The notes: generated by a model from the sequence alone, not told the origin. Counted from the stretch's first letter, positions 16,398 through 24,972 are shown. The stretch: DNA of 64,000 nt from Streptomyces sp. DSM 110735 (GCF_016482685.1 NZ_JACYHF010000003.1:514224-578223), one strand, 5' to 3'. Translations and numbers: made by a program.

Positions 16398-17204
16398 ATG
16401 ACCAACTCACACGCGGCGCGGGACATCGACACCAGCAGGCCCCACTCTGCCCGAATGTACGACTACTACCTCGGCGGCAAGGACCACTTCGAGGTCGACA
16501 AGCAGGCCGCCGAGAACGTGGCGTCCGCCTACCCGGGCATCTTCACCTGCGCCCGCGAGAACCGCGCCTTCATGCACCGCGCCACCCGTGTCCTCGCCCG
16601 CGAGCACGGCATCCGGCAGTGGCTCGACATCGGCACCGGCATCCCCACCGAGCCCAACCTGCACCAGGTGGCCCAGTCCGTGGTCCCGGACGCGCGGGTG
16701 GCGTACGCCGACAACGACCCGCTCGTCCTGAAGTACGCCGAGCGGCTGATGCGCAGCACGGCGGAGGGGCGTACCACCTACGTCGAGGCGGACGTCAACG
16801 ACCCGCAGTCGCTCCTGGACGCCCCCGAACTGGCCGAGGTCCTGGACTTCGGCCAGCCGATCGCGCTGTCCCTCAACGCCCTGATGCACTTCGTCCCGGA
16901 CGCCCAGGACCCGTACGGCATCGTCAGCCGCCTCCTGGACGTCCTGCCCGTGGGCAGCGCGCTCGCCCTGAGCCACTGCACCCCCGACTTCGACCCCGAG
17001 ACCTGGCAGAAGGTCACGGACATCTACAACAACGCCGGAACCCCGGTCCAGTTCCGCTCCCGCGAAGCCGTCGCCCGCTTCTTCGACGGCCTCGACCTCC
17101 TCGACCCCGGCATCGCGGTCGGCCACCGCTGGCGCCCCGACACGGAGCCGACGGACACCGACGCGGAGGTCAGCCTGTGGACCGGGGTGGGGATCAAGCG
17201 GTAG
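16398..17204 (+). CDS. SAM-dependent methyltransferase (DUF574 family), intact
   Basis: A 268-residue protein with SARMYDYYLGGKDHFEVDKQ at the N-terminus, SAM-binding WLDIGTGIPTEPNLHQVAQ, VAYADNDPLVLKYA, and the C-terminal FFDGLDLLDPGIAVGHRWRP. DUF574 enzymes are widespread in Streptomyces, often near whiJ-like clusters; their substrate is unknown. It shows the intact form of the frameshifted paralogue at 13612. The ATG at 16398 has AAAAGGAAGAGG upstream. Confidence 0.92.
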   Translation: MTNSHAARDIDTSRPHSARMYDYYLGGKDHFEVDKQAAENVASAYPGIFTCARENRAFMHRATRVLAREHGIRQWLDIGTGIPTEPNLHQVAQSVVPDARVAYADNDPLVLKYAERLMRSTAEGRTTYVEADVNDPQSLLDAPELAEVLDFGQPIALSLNALMHFVPDAQDPYGIVSRLLDVLPVGSALALSHCTPDFDPETWQKVTDIYNNAGTPVQFRSREAVARFFDGLDLLDPGIAVGHRWRPDTEPTDTDAEVSLWTGVGIKR

Positions 17205-17239
17205 CGCGGGGTACGGGCCGTACGGCGGAGCGGAAGGGG

Positions 17240-18631
17240 TCAGGGCGCCCCGGGTCCCTTCCCCTCGACCTTCCCGGCCGACTCCGCCTGCCCCACCTCG
17301 GCGCGCACCTGGTCCGGGGTGAGATAGGTGTGGTCGTGCGCGAAGTCCCGCAGCCGGGGCGGGCGTCCGCGCTGGAAGCCGGTGCGGACGAAATCGTCGC
17401 CCGCGAGGGCGTTGAGGAGCCAGTTGACCAGGACGCGGACCTTGGCGACGTTGGTGCGCAGCGCGGACCAGTGGTAGCCACGGGCGACGATCTGGGCGAG
17501 GATGCCGCGCAGTTCGATGCCGAGGGGGCGGGAGACGGCGTCCTTGCCGCCGAGGTCGACCACGAGCCCGAGGTCGTGGTGGACGTACGGTTTGAGCGGC
17601 TCGCCGCGCAGTGAGGCGATGACGTTCTCCGCGACCACCTTGCCCTGCCGCATGGCGTGCTGGGCGGTGGGCGGGCAGATCGCGTCGTCGCCCTTCGCGA
17701 GGTCGGGGACGGCGGCGGCGTCACCGAGGGCGAACATGCCGTCGACGCCGGGCACGGTCATCTCGGCGGTGGTCCTGAGCCGCCCCCGGATCTTCTCCGC
17801 GTCGAAGGTGTCGATCAGCGGGCTGCCGACCACACCGGCCGTCCAGATCAGCGTGTAGGTCGGGATGACCCGCCCGTCGGTGAAGGTGACCTCGTCCTCC
17901 GTGACCTTCGCGACCGACACGCCCAGCGAGACGTCGACGCCCCGGCGGCGCAGGATCTTCATCGCCTGTTTCCCGAGCCGGTCGCCGAGTTCGGGCATGA
18001 GCTTGGGGGCGATGTCGATCAGATGCCAGCGGATCAGGCTCGGATCGAGGCGGGGGTAGCGCTCCACGGCGGCGTGGGTGAGGCGTTGCAGACAGGCTGC
18101 CGTCTCGGTTCCGGCGTAGCCGCCGCCCACGACCACGAACTGGAGCCGCGCGGCGCGTTCCTCGGGGTCGTCGCTGGCGTCCGCGAGGTCGAGCTGGGAG
18201 ATGACGTGGTCGCGGATGTACGCGGCTTCGGCGAGGGTCTTCATCCCGACGGCGTACTCGGTGAGGCCGGGGATGTCGAAGGTGCGGGTCACACTGCCGG
18301 GTGTGAGCACGATGTAGTCGTAGGACTCGTTGAGGATCCGACCGGTGAGGGTCCGCACCACGCACACCTTCGCCTCGGGGTCCACGCCGATGGCCCGGCC
18401 CGGCACGATCCGGGTGCGGTACTTCCTGCTCCGCCGCAGCGAGATCGCGATCGACTGCGGGGTGAGGACACCGGAGGCGACCTGGGGCAGCAGCGGGAGG
18501 TAGAGCTGGTACGAGTACGGCGTCACCAGGGTGAGGTCCGCCTCCCCGCGCTCCAGTTCGCGCTCCAGATGGCGGACACAGCCGACTCCGGCGAAACCCG
18601 CCCCCACCACCAGGATTCTCGGTCGCGACAC
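17240..18631 (-). CDS. Type II NADH dehydrogenase-like FAD oxidoreductase
   Basis: A 463-residue flavoprotein. The FAD-binding GAGFAGVGCVRHL at the N-terminus, the central NAD-binding VVVGGGYAGTETAA, TLIWTAGVV, and the FAD-ring motif ALGDAAAVPD with CPPTAQHAMRQG follow the NDH-2 pattern. It would oxidise NADH and reduce menaquinone without pumping protons; a C-terminal amphipathic region (YHWSALRTNVAKVRVLVNWLLNAL) could hold it to the membrane. GTG 18631 is preceded by GGAAAGGGG 8 bases away; a GTG at 18640 is too close to that site. Confidence 0.9.
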   Translation of the reverse strand: MSRPRILVVGAGFAGVGCVRHLERELERGEADLTLVTPYSYQLYLPLLPQVASGVLTPQSIAISLRRSRKYRTRIVPGRAIGVDPEAKVCVVRTLTGRILNESYDYIVLTPGSVTRTFDIPGLTEYAVGMKTLAEAAYIRDHVISQLDLADASDDPEERAARLQFVVVGGGYAGTETAACLQRLTHAAVERYPRLDPSLIRWHLIDIAPKLMPELGDRLGKQAMKILRRRGVDVSLGVSVAKVTEDEVTFTDGRVIPTYTLIWTAGVVGSPLIDTFDAEKIRGRLRTTAEMTVPGVDGMFALGDAAAVPDLAKGDDAICPPTAQHAMRQGKVVAENVIASLRGEPLKPYVHHDLGLVVDLGGKDAVSRPLGIELRGILAQIVARGYHWSALRTNVAKVRVLVNWLLNALAGDDFVRTGFQRGRPPRLRDFAHDHTYLTPDQVRAEVGQAESAGKVEGKGPGAP

Positions 18632-18756
18632 GGAGATCACCCCTTTCCACGGATCAGGCGGCCCACGCCGTACGCGGCGGGAAGAGCGCAGCCGACCCCT
18701 TGATCCCAGCACGTGGGGCAGGGGTGCGCGACCGGTGAAGGAGCCCTCGGCGGGGC

Positions 18757-20244
18757 TCACGGGGTCGTACGGGGTGCCAAGAAGGCGGTGAGTCCGGTGC
18801 CGGGCAGGGTGAGGGGGCGCCAGTGGCGGGCGTAGGACGGGGCGGGGCTGCCCTCCGTGACCAGGACCGCGACGGGCTCGCGCCGTGTCCGTTCCCTGAG
18901 GGCGGTCAGGGTGATGGAGCGGTTGTTGCCGCCGAGGTTCGCGGAGGCGCAGCGGGCGGCGTAGCCGATGGGGGGCGCCTGGGTTCCGGTGACGAGACAC
19001 GGCTCGTGGAGACCGCCCTTCCTGAGCTGGGCGGCGGCCAGGAGGTAACGGCGCGTGGTGCGCTCGGACCCGCGCAGGTTGTGCGCGAAGACCGCGAACT
19101 GCTGCCCCACGTGCGCGCCGAGCAGCAGGCAGAGCACGGTGAGCGTGAGGCAGCGCCGCCCGCGCCCGGGGCGCCCGCGGGCGCGGACCGCGATGTCGGT
19201 CAGCAGTCCGGCGACGGGCAGCGCGGCGAGCGCGTACGCGGGGAGCAGGAAGCGGGGTGCCGCGTAGGGCAGCGTGAAGAGGTAGGGCACGCTCAGACCC
19301 ACGGCGCAGAGCACCGGGAGCCAGGTGGCGGTGCGCCGGTACGCCGGAGCGGTGAGGCACGCCGCGATCAGGAGCGGGGGCAGCGCGAGCCACCACAGGG
19401 TCGCCGCGAGAGGGGGCGGAGTGACCGTGCAGGGACGGCACAGCAGCGGTCCGTCGAGGCTGCGCCAGAGGGCATCCCCTGCCCAGCGCAGTCCCATCCC
19501 GCCCTCGGTGGCGCTGGACACGTCGAGCCGGTGGAGCACCCCGCCCCACCGTACGTACGCCTCGACGACCCACTGGAGGGCACCGGCGGCGAGTCCGCCG
19601 ACGACCGCGGCGACGAGCGGCGGACGACGGAAGGGGCGGTGCCACAAGCACGCGGCGAGCAGGGGCAGGGCGAGCCAGACGCCGTCGGACAGTCTCATCA
19701 GCGTGGCGACGGCCACCGCCAGGAAGACCCCGGCGGGCGCGCGCCGTTCCCCGAGCGCCGCGCGCTGGAGGCAGGCGACCGCCGCCACGGCGGCGATGCC
19801 CACCCAGAGGTTGGGCATCGCCTGGGAGCCGTAGAGCTGGGTCGTCCACAGCCCGGCGAACAGCGCGGCGGCGAGGGCACACCGCACGGGTCCGATCAGC
19901 GGACGCCAGAGGGCGAAGGCGCCGTACAGGGCAGCCGCCGACAGCAGCGCGAGCCAGGCGCGCAGGACGGGTACGGAGCCGGTGGCGGCGAGGACGGGCG
20001 CGGTCAGGAATCCGATGCCCCGGGAGCGCGGGGCGCTGAAGTAGGCGGCCGGGATGCGCGGGTCCACCTGCGAAACGTAGACCGACTCGTCCCAGCCGAG
20101 GTGCAACCGGGGCAGCACCAGGGCGAGTTGGACGAGCAGATAAGCCGCGGCGACCAGCAGGAGCCAGGGGAACCCGCGGGGCTCGCGCCCGGGTGCGGCG
20201 CGCACGCCGTGGACGGTCCCGGCAGTCCGGACGCGCACGGTCAT
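18757..20244 (-). CDS. Membrane glycosyltransferase, GT39/ArnT-like
   Basis: A 495-residue protein with about ten hydrophobic segments and a large C-terminal soluble part. The first extracytoplasmic loop has LGWDESVYVSQVDPRIPAAYF, the acidic motif of polyprenyl-phosphate-dependent glycosyltransferases (GT-C fold, PMT/ArnT group). It probably transfers a sugar from a lipid-phosphate carrier to an envelope acceptor. ATG 20244 has GGAGG 5 bases upstream. It starts 43 bases after the GT4 gene stop on the same strand, so the two likely form an operon under the palindrome at 21610-21627. Confidence 0.82.
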   Translation of the reverse strand: MTVRVRTAGTVHGVRAAPGREPRGFPWLLLVAAAYLLVQLALVLPRLHLGWDESVYVSQVDPRIPAAYFSAPRSRGIGFLTAPVLAATGSVPVLRAWLALLSAAALYGAFALWRPLIGPVRCALAAALFAGLWTTQLYGSQAMPNLWVGIAAVAAVACLQRAALGERRAPAGVFLAVAVATLMRLSDGVWLALPLLAACLWHRPFRRPPLVAAVVGGLAAGALQWVVEAYVRWGGVLHRLDVSSATEGGMGLRWAGDALWRSLDGPLLCRPCTVTPPPLAATLWWLALPPLLIAACLTAPAYRRTATWLPVLCAVGLSVPYLFTLPYAAPRFLLPAYALAALPVAGLLTDIAVRARGRPGRGRRCLTLTVLCLLLGAHVGQQFAVFAHNLRGSERTTRRYLLAAAQLRKGGLHEPCLVTGTQAPPIGYAARCASANLGGNNRSITLTALRERTRREPVAVLVTEGSPAPSYARHWRPLTLPGTGLTAFLAPRTTP

Positions 20245-20287
20245 CCGGACCTCCATTCCTGACGGGTCGTCGGCACGCACGGTCGCC

Positions 20288-21577
20288 TCAGGACGACCGG
20301 ACCGGTCCGCTGCGCGCACCGGTGCCATCGTCTGCCGGAACGGGCTTCGCCGCGCGTCGGCGTACTCCCAGTCGGCGCAGCACTCCGGCGGCACGAGCGC
20401 GCCACAGCGCCCGTCGGCGCTCGCGGGCGCGGGCGCGGCGTGTGGCGTCCAGTTCGTCGAAGAGGGCTTCGTAGGCATCGGCGACGACCGCGGGCTCGTA
20501 CTGTTCGGCGGAGCGCACGGCGGCGTCACCCATACGGCGCCGGAGACCGGGGTTCTCCACCAGTTCGAGGAGTGCGGCGGCCAGGGCGTCGCGGTCGCCG
20601 ACGGGGACGAGACGGCCGTCGACGCCGTCCGTGATGATCTCGCCGGGTCCCAGGGGGCAGTCCGTGCTGACGACCGGGACGCCGCAGCGCATGGCCTCGA
20701 CGATCGTCATGCCGAACGACTCCGCCTCGGAGGCGACCGCGACGACGGAGGCTGCCGCGAACTCGTTCTCGATGGGGGCGCGGAATCCCATCAGCCGGGC
20801 CCGTCCGCCGAGGTCGCGCTCCTCGATGAGCTGCCGAAGGTGCTCCTCCTCCGCGCCGTGGCCGTAGATGCGCAGACTCCAGTCGGGGTGCTTCGCGGCG
20901 ACGACGGCGAACGCCTCGACCAGCAGGTCGAATCGTTTCGCCCGGACCAGGCGCCCGGCCGTGGCGATGACCTTCCCCTGGCCGTCCGACGGTTCCACGG
21001 ACGGTCGCGGGACGCTGTTGGGGACGGCGGCGACGCGGACGCCGGGAAGGCGCATCCGCTGCTCGTAGACGCGCGCGTCGGCCTGCGTGGTGGTGACCAC
21101 GGCGTCGAGCGCGCGGTAGTCGCGCCCCAGAACGGCCCGCAGTTTCCTGCTGTGGGCGTCGTGGGTGAGGTGTTCCTGGGCGATGCGCAGCGCCTTTGGT
21201 GAGCCGAATTCCCGCAGATAGACATTGATGCCGGGACGCGTCCCGATGATCACGTCCGCGTCGCAGTCCCGCAGAAACCGCTCCACGCGCAGATCGGTCA
21301 GTCGGCTGTATTGCCCGTAGCGCTTCTCCTCCTTCGGGAACACCTCCGCCGCCTGGTCGATCAGCGGGTCGCCCAGGTCGCCGGAGCCCGTCCGCCGGTC
21401 CACCAGCGGGGTCACCGTGATGCGGCGATCGATGGCGAAGCGCGGCTTCGTGCGGTGGCGCAGCATGGAGACGATCTCCACGTCGTGGCGGTCGGCCAGT
21501 GCGGTGGCGAGGTTCAGGGTGGTGCGGATGGTGCCGCCCACGCCGTAGATGTTGTGTATGAGAAAGGTGATCTTCAC
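20288..21577 (-). CDS. Glycosyltransferase family 4
   Basis: A 429-residue GT-B-fold protein. The N-terminal HNIYGVGGTIRTTLNLATAL is the acceptor-side glycine loop, and ESFGMTIVEAMRCGVPVVST, followed by PGEIITDG, is the retaining GT4 donor-binding signature. It probably uses an NDP-sugar to glycosylate a lipid or teichoic acid-like acceptor; the substrate is unknown. GTG 21577 starts the conserved region after AGGACG. The BlaI-type palindrome at 21610-21627 begins 33 bases upstream. Confidence 0.88.
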   Translation of the reverse strand: MKITFLIHNIYGVGGTIRTTLNLATALADRHDVEIVSMLRHRTKPRFAIDRRITVTPLVDRRTGSGDLGDPLIDQAAEVFPKEEKRYGQYSRLTDLRVERFLRDCDADVIIGTRPGINVYLREFGSPKALRIAQEHLTHDAHSRKLRAVLGRDYRALDAVVTTTQADARVYEQRMRLPGVRVAAVPNSVPRPSVEPSDGQGKVIATAGRLVRAKRFDLLVEAFAVVAAKHPDWSLRIYGHGAEEEHLRQLIEERDLGGRARLMGFRAPIENEFAAASVVAVASEAESFGMTIVEAMRCGVPVVSTDCPLGPGEIITDGVDGRLVPVGDRDALAAALLELVENPGLRRRMGDAAVRSAEQYEPAVVADAYEALFDELDATRRARARERRRALWRARAAGVLRRLGVRRRAAKPVPADDGTGARSGPVRSS

Positions 21578-21609
21578 GGTACGTCCTGCGTTTCGGTGCC
21601 GGCATGTTT

Positions 21610-21627
21610 GTCTACACGTCGGTAGAC
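21610..21627 (-). promoter_or_regulatory. BlaI-type operator upstream of the GT4-GT39 genes
   Basis: GTCTAC (21610-21615), six bases, GTAGAC (21622-21627). This is the same hexamer pair with the same spacing as the palindrome at 22419-22438 next to blaI, and it stands 33 bases upstream of the GT4 start (31 for the PAP2 copy). The rest of 21628-21784 is AT-rich for this genome and has no gene. Confidence 0.72.
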
Positions 21628-21784
21628 GGAGCTGTGTCGCACCGCGTTGCCCGTCGTAGTGAATTCTCAACTTCTCTTTACGTGGCACCCCGGAACCGAA
21701 TATCCCGGAGACCCGCAATTGCTTAACTCGCCTTTACGGCTCTCTCGTCCCGCAATTCACCGTGGCGCCCGACGGAACGGCGAT

Positions 21785-22390
21785 TCACGGCGTCAGCAGG
21801 AAAGCGCCCAGGCGGCTCGTCGTGAGCCGTCCCGCCACCGCGGCGGAGCGGCGCCGCAGCGCGCGCATCGCGAGCGCCGCGACCAGGGCGCCGACGAGCA
21901 GCCCGGCCAGGACGTCGTGCGGGTAGTGCACGCCGACCCAGACCCGCGAGGCGCCCATCGCGAGCGCGGCGACGACCGCGACCACCCCCAGCCGCCGGGA
22001 GACGAACAGCAGGGCGACGGCCGCCGAAGCCGCGATCACCGCGTGGTTGCTGGGGAACGACCAGTCGCCCGGCGCGGGACACGCCTCCAGCGTCCGCACG
22101 TGCAGGGTCCGGCAGGGGCGGTCCTCCCGTACGACCGACTTCAGGACCAGGTCGAGGCAGTACGCCACCACCGTGACGACCGGCACCGCCAGCGCCAGAC
22201 CCGCGGCACCGGCGTCGGCGCGCCGGGCCCGCCACCAGGCGACGGTCATGAGCAGGGCGAACACCGCGAGCCCGTAGGAGGACCAGACCGAGATGATGTC
22301 GTCGAGGCGTCCGGGCGCGTGCCGCGCCAGGCGCACGACGTGTTCGTATGCGGCGCCGTCGAGGGGCGAGCCGTCGTAGGTCGGGGTCAC
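21785..22390 (-). CDS. PAP2-family lipid phosphatase
   Basis: A 201-residue protein with five to six membrane helices and the three PAP2 motifs: KSVVREDRP, SFPSNHA (PSGH variant) and SRVWVGVHYPHDVLAG. Such enzymes dephosphorylate undecaprenyl pyrophosphate, phosphatidic acid or related lipids outside the membrane. GTG 22390 has AAGGAA just upstream. It is divergent from blaI and shares the 20-bp palindrome at 22419-22438, so control by that repressor is likely. Confidence 0.9.
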   Translation of the reverse strand: MTPTYDGSPLDGAAYEHVVRLARHAPGRLDDIISVWSSYGLAVFALLMTVAWWRARRADAGAAGLALAVPVVTVVAYCLDLVLKSVVREDRPCRTLHVRTLEACPAPGDWSFPSNHAVIAASAAVALLFVSRRLGVVAVVAALAMGASRVWVGVHYPHDVLAGLLVGALVAALAMRALRRRSAAVAGRLTTSRLGAFLLTP

Positions 22391-22418
22391 GGGTTCCTTC
22401 TCGGTGCCGGGCGATTCC

Positions 22419-22438
22419 TGTCTACAATGTTGTAGACA
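22419..22438. promoter_or_regulatory. 20-bp palindrome (BlaI operator) between PAP2 and blaI
   Basis: TGTCTACAATGTTGTAGACA has perfect 9-base arms around a central TG. The TACA/TGTA core is typical of BlaI/MecI-family operators. It sits 29 bases before the PAP2 start and 122 bases before blaI. A second, degraded site follows (ATTAC-GGCACT-GTAGAC, ending 22454), suggesting tandem binding. Confidence 0.8.
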
Positions 22439-22560
22439 TTACGGCACTGTAGACGACCGATCGCCGGGGAAGGTTCCGCGACGGCCGGGACCCGTGGAAT
22501 GTCGCCCTAACCTTGTCCCCAGCGGGTACGGCGGGTGGTCTAGCGGAAGAGGTCGACACC

Positions 22561-22932
22561 ATGGCCGACATGGAGGGCGAGCGCAGAGCCGCCGGTGAGC
22601 TGGAGGCGAGCGTGCTGGGGGCGCTGTGGGCGGCGGGCCGGCCCCTCTCGGCGGCGGAAGTGCGCGCCGCGATGCCCCAGGAGCTGGCGCGCACCACGGT
22701 GGCGACCCTGCTGGCGCGGCTGCACGAGAAGGGCGCCGTGGGTCGCAGCCCGGGCAAGCGCGGGTTCGTCTACTTCGCCACCGAGGACGCGCACGGTCTC
22801 ACCGCCCGCCGTATGCACCACGAGCTGGACCAGGGCGCCGACCGCAGCGTGGTGCTGGCCCGCTTCGTCGAGGGACTCAGCCCCGACGACGAGGCGGAAC
22901 TGCGACGCCTGCTGGAGGGCGGCGCCCCGTGA
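22561..22932 (+). CDS. BlaI/MecI/CopY-family repressor
   Basis: A 123-residue protein with the winged helix of BlaI repressors: LEASVLGALWAAGRPLSAAEVRAAMP, ARTTVATLLARLHEKGAVGRSPGKRGFVYFATE, and a C-terminal dimerisation helix. BlaI proteins repress by binding TACA/TGTA palindromes and are inactivated when the paired M56 protease is triggered, classically by beta-lactams. ATG 22561 has GGAAGAGG upstream. Its stop overlaps the M56 start (GTGA). Confidence 0.92.
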   Translation: MADMEGERRAAGELEASVLGALWAAGRPLSAAEVRAAMPQELARTTVATLLARLHEKGAVGRSPGKRGFVYFATEDAHGLTARRMHHELDQGADRSVVLARFVEGLSPDDEAELRRLLEGGAP

Positions 22933-23861
22933 TCGTCCTGCTCCTTCTCCCGCTGGCGGTGCCCTGGTGCCTGCCGTTCCTGGCGCGGCGCACGGTCCAG
23001 CGGGTACGGCCCGAGCGGGCGCTGTGGACGATCACCGCCGCGACCGTCGCGCTGGCGGTCGGCAGCGTGGCGTGCCTGGGCGTCCTGCTGCTGCCCCTCG
23101 CGCTCACACTGGCGCCGCTCGCCTCGCTCGCCCACCTCGTCCACCCGCTCCAGGCGGGTCCCAGGGCGCTGGTGCTCGGCGTCTCCGCCCTGTCCGCCGG
23201 TGCGCTGACCTGGTCCGCGTGCACGATCTTGCGGCGTACGGTCGCGGAGGCGGCGCGGCTGCGCACCGTACGGCGCAGTGTCGCGGGACTTCCGGACGCC
23301 GGGGGTCTGTGCGTGCTGGACGATCCTCGGCCGGACGCGTTCGCGCTGCCCGGCGGCGCCCGGCGAACGGACCGGATCGTGGTGACCACCGGGATGCTGC
23401 GGGCCCTCGGTCCGCTCGAACGCGAGGCGCTGCTCGCGCACGAACGCGCCCACCTCGCCGCTCGGCACCATCGCTTCCTGGCCGTCGCCCATCTCGCGGG
23501 CTGGTGCCACCCCGCGCTGGCCGCGGTCACGCCGTACGTCACCCTCGCCGCCGAGCGGGCAGCCGACGAGACCGCCGCGCGCCACTGCGGCAACCGCAGG
23601 CTGACCGCGCAGGCCGTGGGTCGCGCGGCACTGGCCACGAGCCGCGCCCGCACGCACACCGGTCTGACCGCGGGTGCCACGGACGGTCCCGTCCCCCTGC
23701 GCGTCAAGGCGCTCCTCACCCGCGCCCCCGCCCGCACCATGGTCCCCGCCGTCCTGGCGATGGCCCTCCTGTGCTCCACCGCCGGGCTCTCCTCGCTGGC
23801 GGGGGCGGTGTGGCTGCATCACGGGGTGGAGGTGGCCCAGGGCGAGGAACCGCGGGGCTGA
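22929..23861 (+). CDS. M56-family membrane metallopeptidase (BlaR1-like, no sensor domain)
   Basis: A 310-residue protein with three N-terminal membrane segments, the zinc site LLAHERAHLAARHH (HExxH) near residue 172, the downstream helix ERAADETAARHCG with the third ligand candidate, and a C-terminal membrane helix. It lacks the extracytoplasmic penicillin-binding domain of staphylococcal BlaR1, as is usual for actinobacterial partners. It is expected to cleave or inactivate the BlaI encoded just upstream, to which it is coupled by a 4-base overlap. The inducing signal is unknown. Confidence 0.9.
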   Translation: MIVLLLLPLAVPWCLPFLARRTVQRVRPERALWTITAATVALAVGSVACLGVLLLPLALTLAPLASLAHLVHPLQAGPRALVLGVSALSAGALTWSACTILRRTVAEAARLRTVRRSVAGLPDAGGLCVLDDPRPDAFALPGGARRTDRIVVTTGMLRALGPLEREALLAHERAHLAARHHRFLAVAHLAGWCHPALAAVTPYVTLAAERAADETAARHCGNRRLTAQAVGRAALATSRARTHTGLTAGATDGPVPLRVKALLTRAPARTMVPAVLAMALLCSTAGLSSLAGAVWLHHGVEVAQGEEPRG

Positions 23862-23924
23862 GGGGGGCGCCGCACTCGGCAGAACGACTCGCCCGCCACG
23901 AGACTCCGTCCGCTCACCGGCACG

Positions 23925-24308
23925 CTACGACCCCGGGCTCCACAGGGACTGGGCGACCGTGATCCCCACGAACACGGCGCCGAGGGCGGCAAGCGCGGTG
24001 GCACAGGCGTTGCCCACGGCCCGTACCGTCTCGCCGGTGGACGCCAGATGTGTGGTGCCCCAGGCGAACGTCGAGAACGTGGTGAGCGCCCCGCACACGC
24101 CCGTACCGAGGAACAGGGCGGCGGACGCACCGGCGGCGCCCGCCGTGACGGCACCGGTGAGGAAGCCGATGACCAGGCAGCCCAGCGCGTTGACGGCGAA
24201 GGTCCCCCAGGGGAACCGGGTGGTCTGATGCCGCTGCACGGCCCGGTCCAGCAGGAAACGCGCCGAGGCGCCGACCGCTCCGCCGAGGAGGACCAGGACG
24301 ATGTTCAC
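23925..24308 (-). CDS. crcB: CrcB/FluC fluoride channel subunit (second gene of pair)
   Basis: A 127-residue four-helix protein of the CrcB (Fluc) family: GGAVGASARFLLDRAV, FPWGTFAVNALGCLVIGFLTG and TGVCGALTTFSTFAWGT are diagnostic; the Asn and the Phe-Ser-Thr stretch line the fluoride pore. In actinobacteria two different small subunits usually assemble together. GTG 24308 overlaps the stop of the first crcB gene by 4 bases. Confidence 0.93.
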   Translation of the reverse strand: MNIVLVLLGGAVGASARFLLDRAVQRHQTTRFPWGTFAVNALGCLVIGFLTGAVTAGAAGASAALFLGTGVCGALTTFSTFAWGTTHLASTGETVRAVGNACATALAALGAVFVGITVAQSLWSPGS

Positions 24309-24817
24309 GCGGGCGTCCGCCGGTGCCGGGCCATGGCGGTCCGCCAGGTCAGCCGGGAGGCGAGCGCGGTACCGGCGATCCCGGCGAGCAGGGTGCCCGC
24401 GTAGTAGGCGAGGGCGGCACCCGGAGCGCCGAGCCGGGCGAGCCGCTCGGTGTCGGCGGCGTACGTCGACAGGGTGGTGAACCCGCCGAGGAACCCGGTC
24501 GCGAGGAAGGGACGCACCAGGGGCGGCGCGGGACGGATCTCCATGAAGAACATGACCACGACGCCCATCACCACGCACCCGGCGACGTTGACACCGAACG
24601 TCGCCCACGGAAACCCGTCCGGCCGGGACGGCCAGGCCCGCTGCACGCCGTACCGTGCTGCCGCGCCGAGCGCGCCGCCGACCGCCACCGCCGCCACGGA
24701 CGGGAGCAGCTTCCGCAAGGACGCGAGCCGGTCCGGCTCCGCGACGTCCATGTCCATCGGCAGGCGGTGGTAGGGGACCTGTGCGGCATCCCGGGGGGTC
24801 CGGGGAGTCTGGGACAC
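24305..24817 (-). CDS. crcB: CrcB/FluC fluoride channel subunit (first gene of pair)
   Basis: A 170-residue CrcB protein with a longer N-terminal extension (about 45 polar residues) before the four helices: GGALGAAARYGVQRAW, FPWATFGVNVAGCVVMGV and TGFLGGFTTLSTYAADT. It pairs with the coupled downstream subunit to export fluoride. GTG 24817 is preceded by GGAGAGGGG; an ATG at 24859 is also open but has no site and would run into the tandem repeats. No fluoride riboswitch could be recognised upstream. Confidence 0.9.
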   Translation of the reverse strand: MSQTPRTPRDAAQVPYHRLPMDMDVAEPDRLASLRKLLPSVAAVAVGGALGAAARYGVQRAWPSRPDGFPWATFGVNVAGCVVMGVVVMFFMEIRPAPPLVRPFLATGFLGGFTTLSTYAADTERLARLGAPGAALAYYAGTLLAGIAGTALASRLTWRTAMARHRRTPA

Positions 24818-24832
24818 GCCGCCCCTCTCCAC

Positions 24833-24872
24833 TCGGCACGTGCGGCGTCGGGTCGGCACGTGCGGCGTCCGG
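24833..24872. repeat. 20-bp tandem repeat upstream of the crcB pair
   Basis: TCGGCACGTGCGGCGTCGGG (24833-24852) is followed directly by a copy differing at one base (24853-24872). Each unit contains the palindrome GCACGTGC. The block is 16-55 bases before the crcB start, where an operator or 5' leader would lie. Confidence 0.72.
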
Positions 24873-24972
24873 TCGGCCGAGCGCTCCGTCGTCGGCCCGG
24901 AGGGAGCCTTACCACCGAGCCGCCGAGGTCAACCGGCACGTACCCGGGTGGCGGAGACCTCCCCCACCGCCG

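Noticed and set aside
24818..24972. Fluoride riboswitch before the crcB pair
   Set aside because: I could not find the expected conserved pseudoknot sequence; the leader contains tandem GCACGTGC repeats instead. A covariance search would decide.
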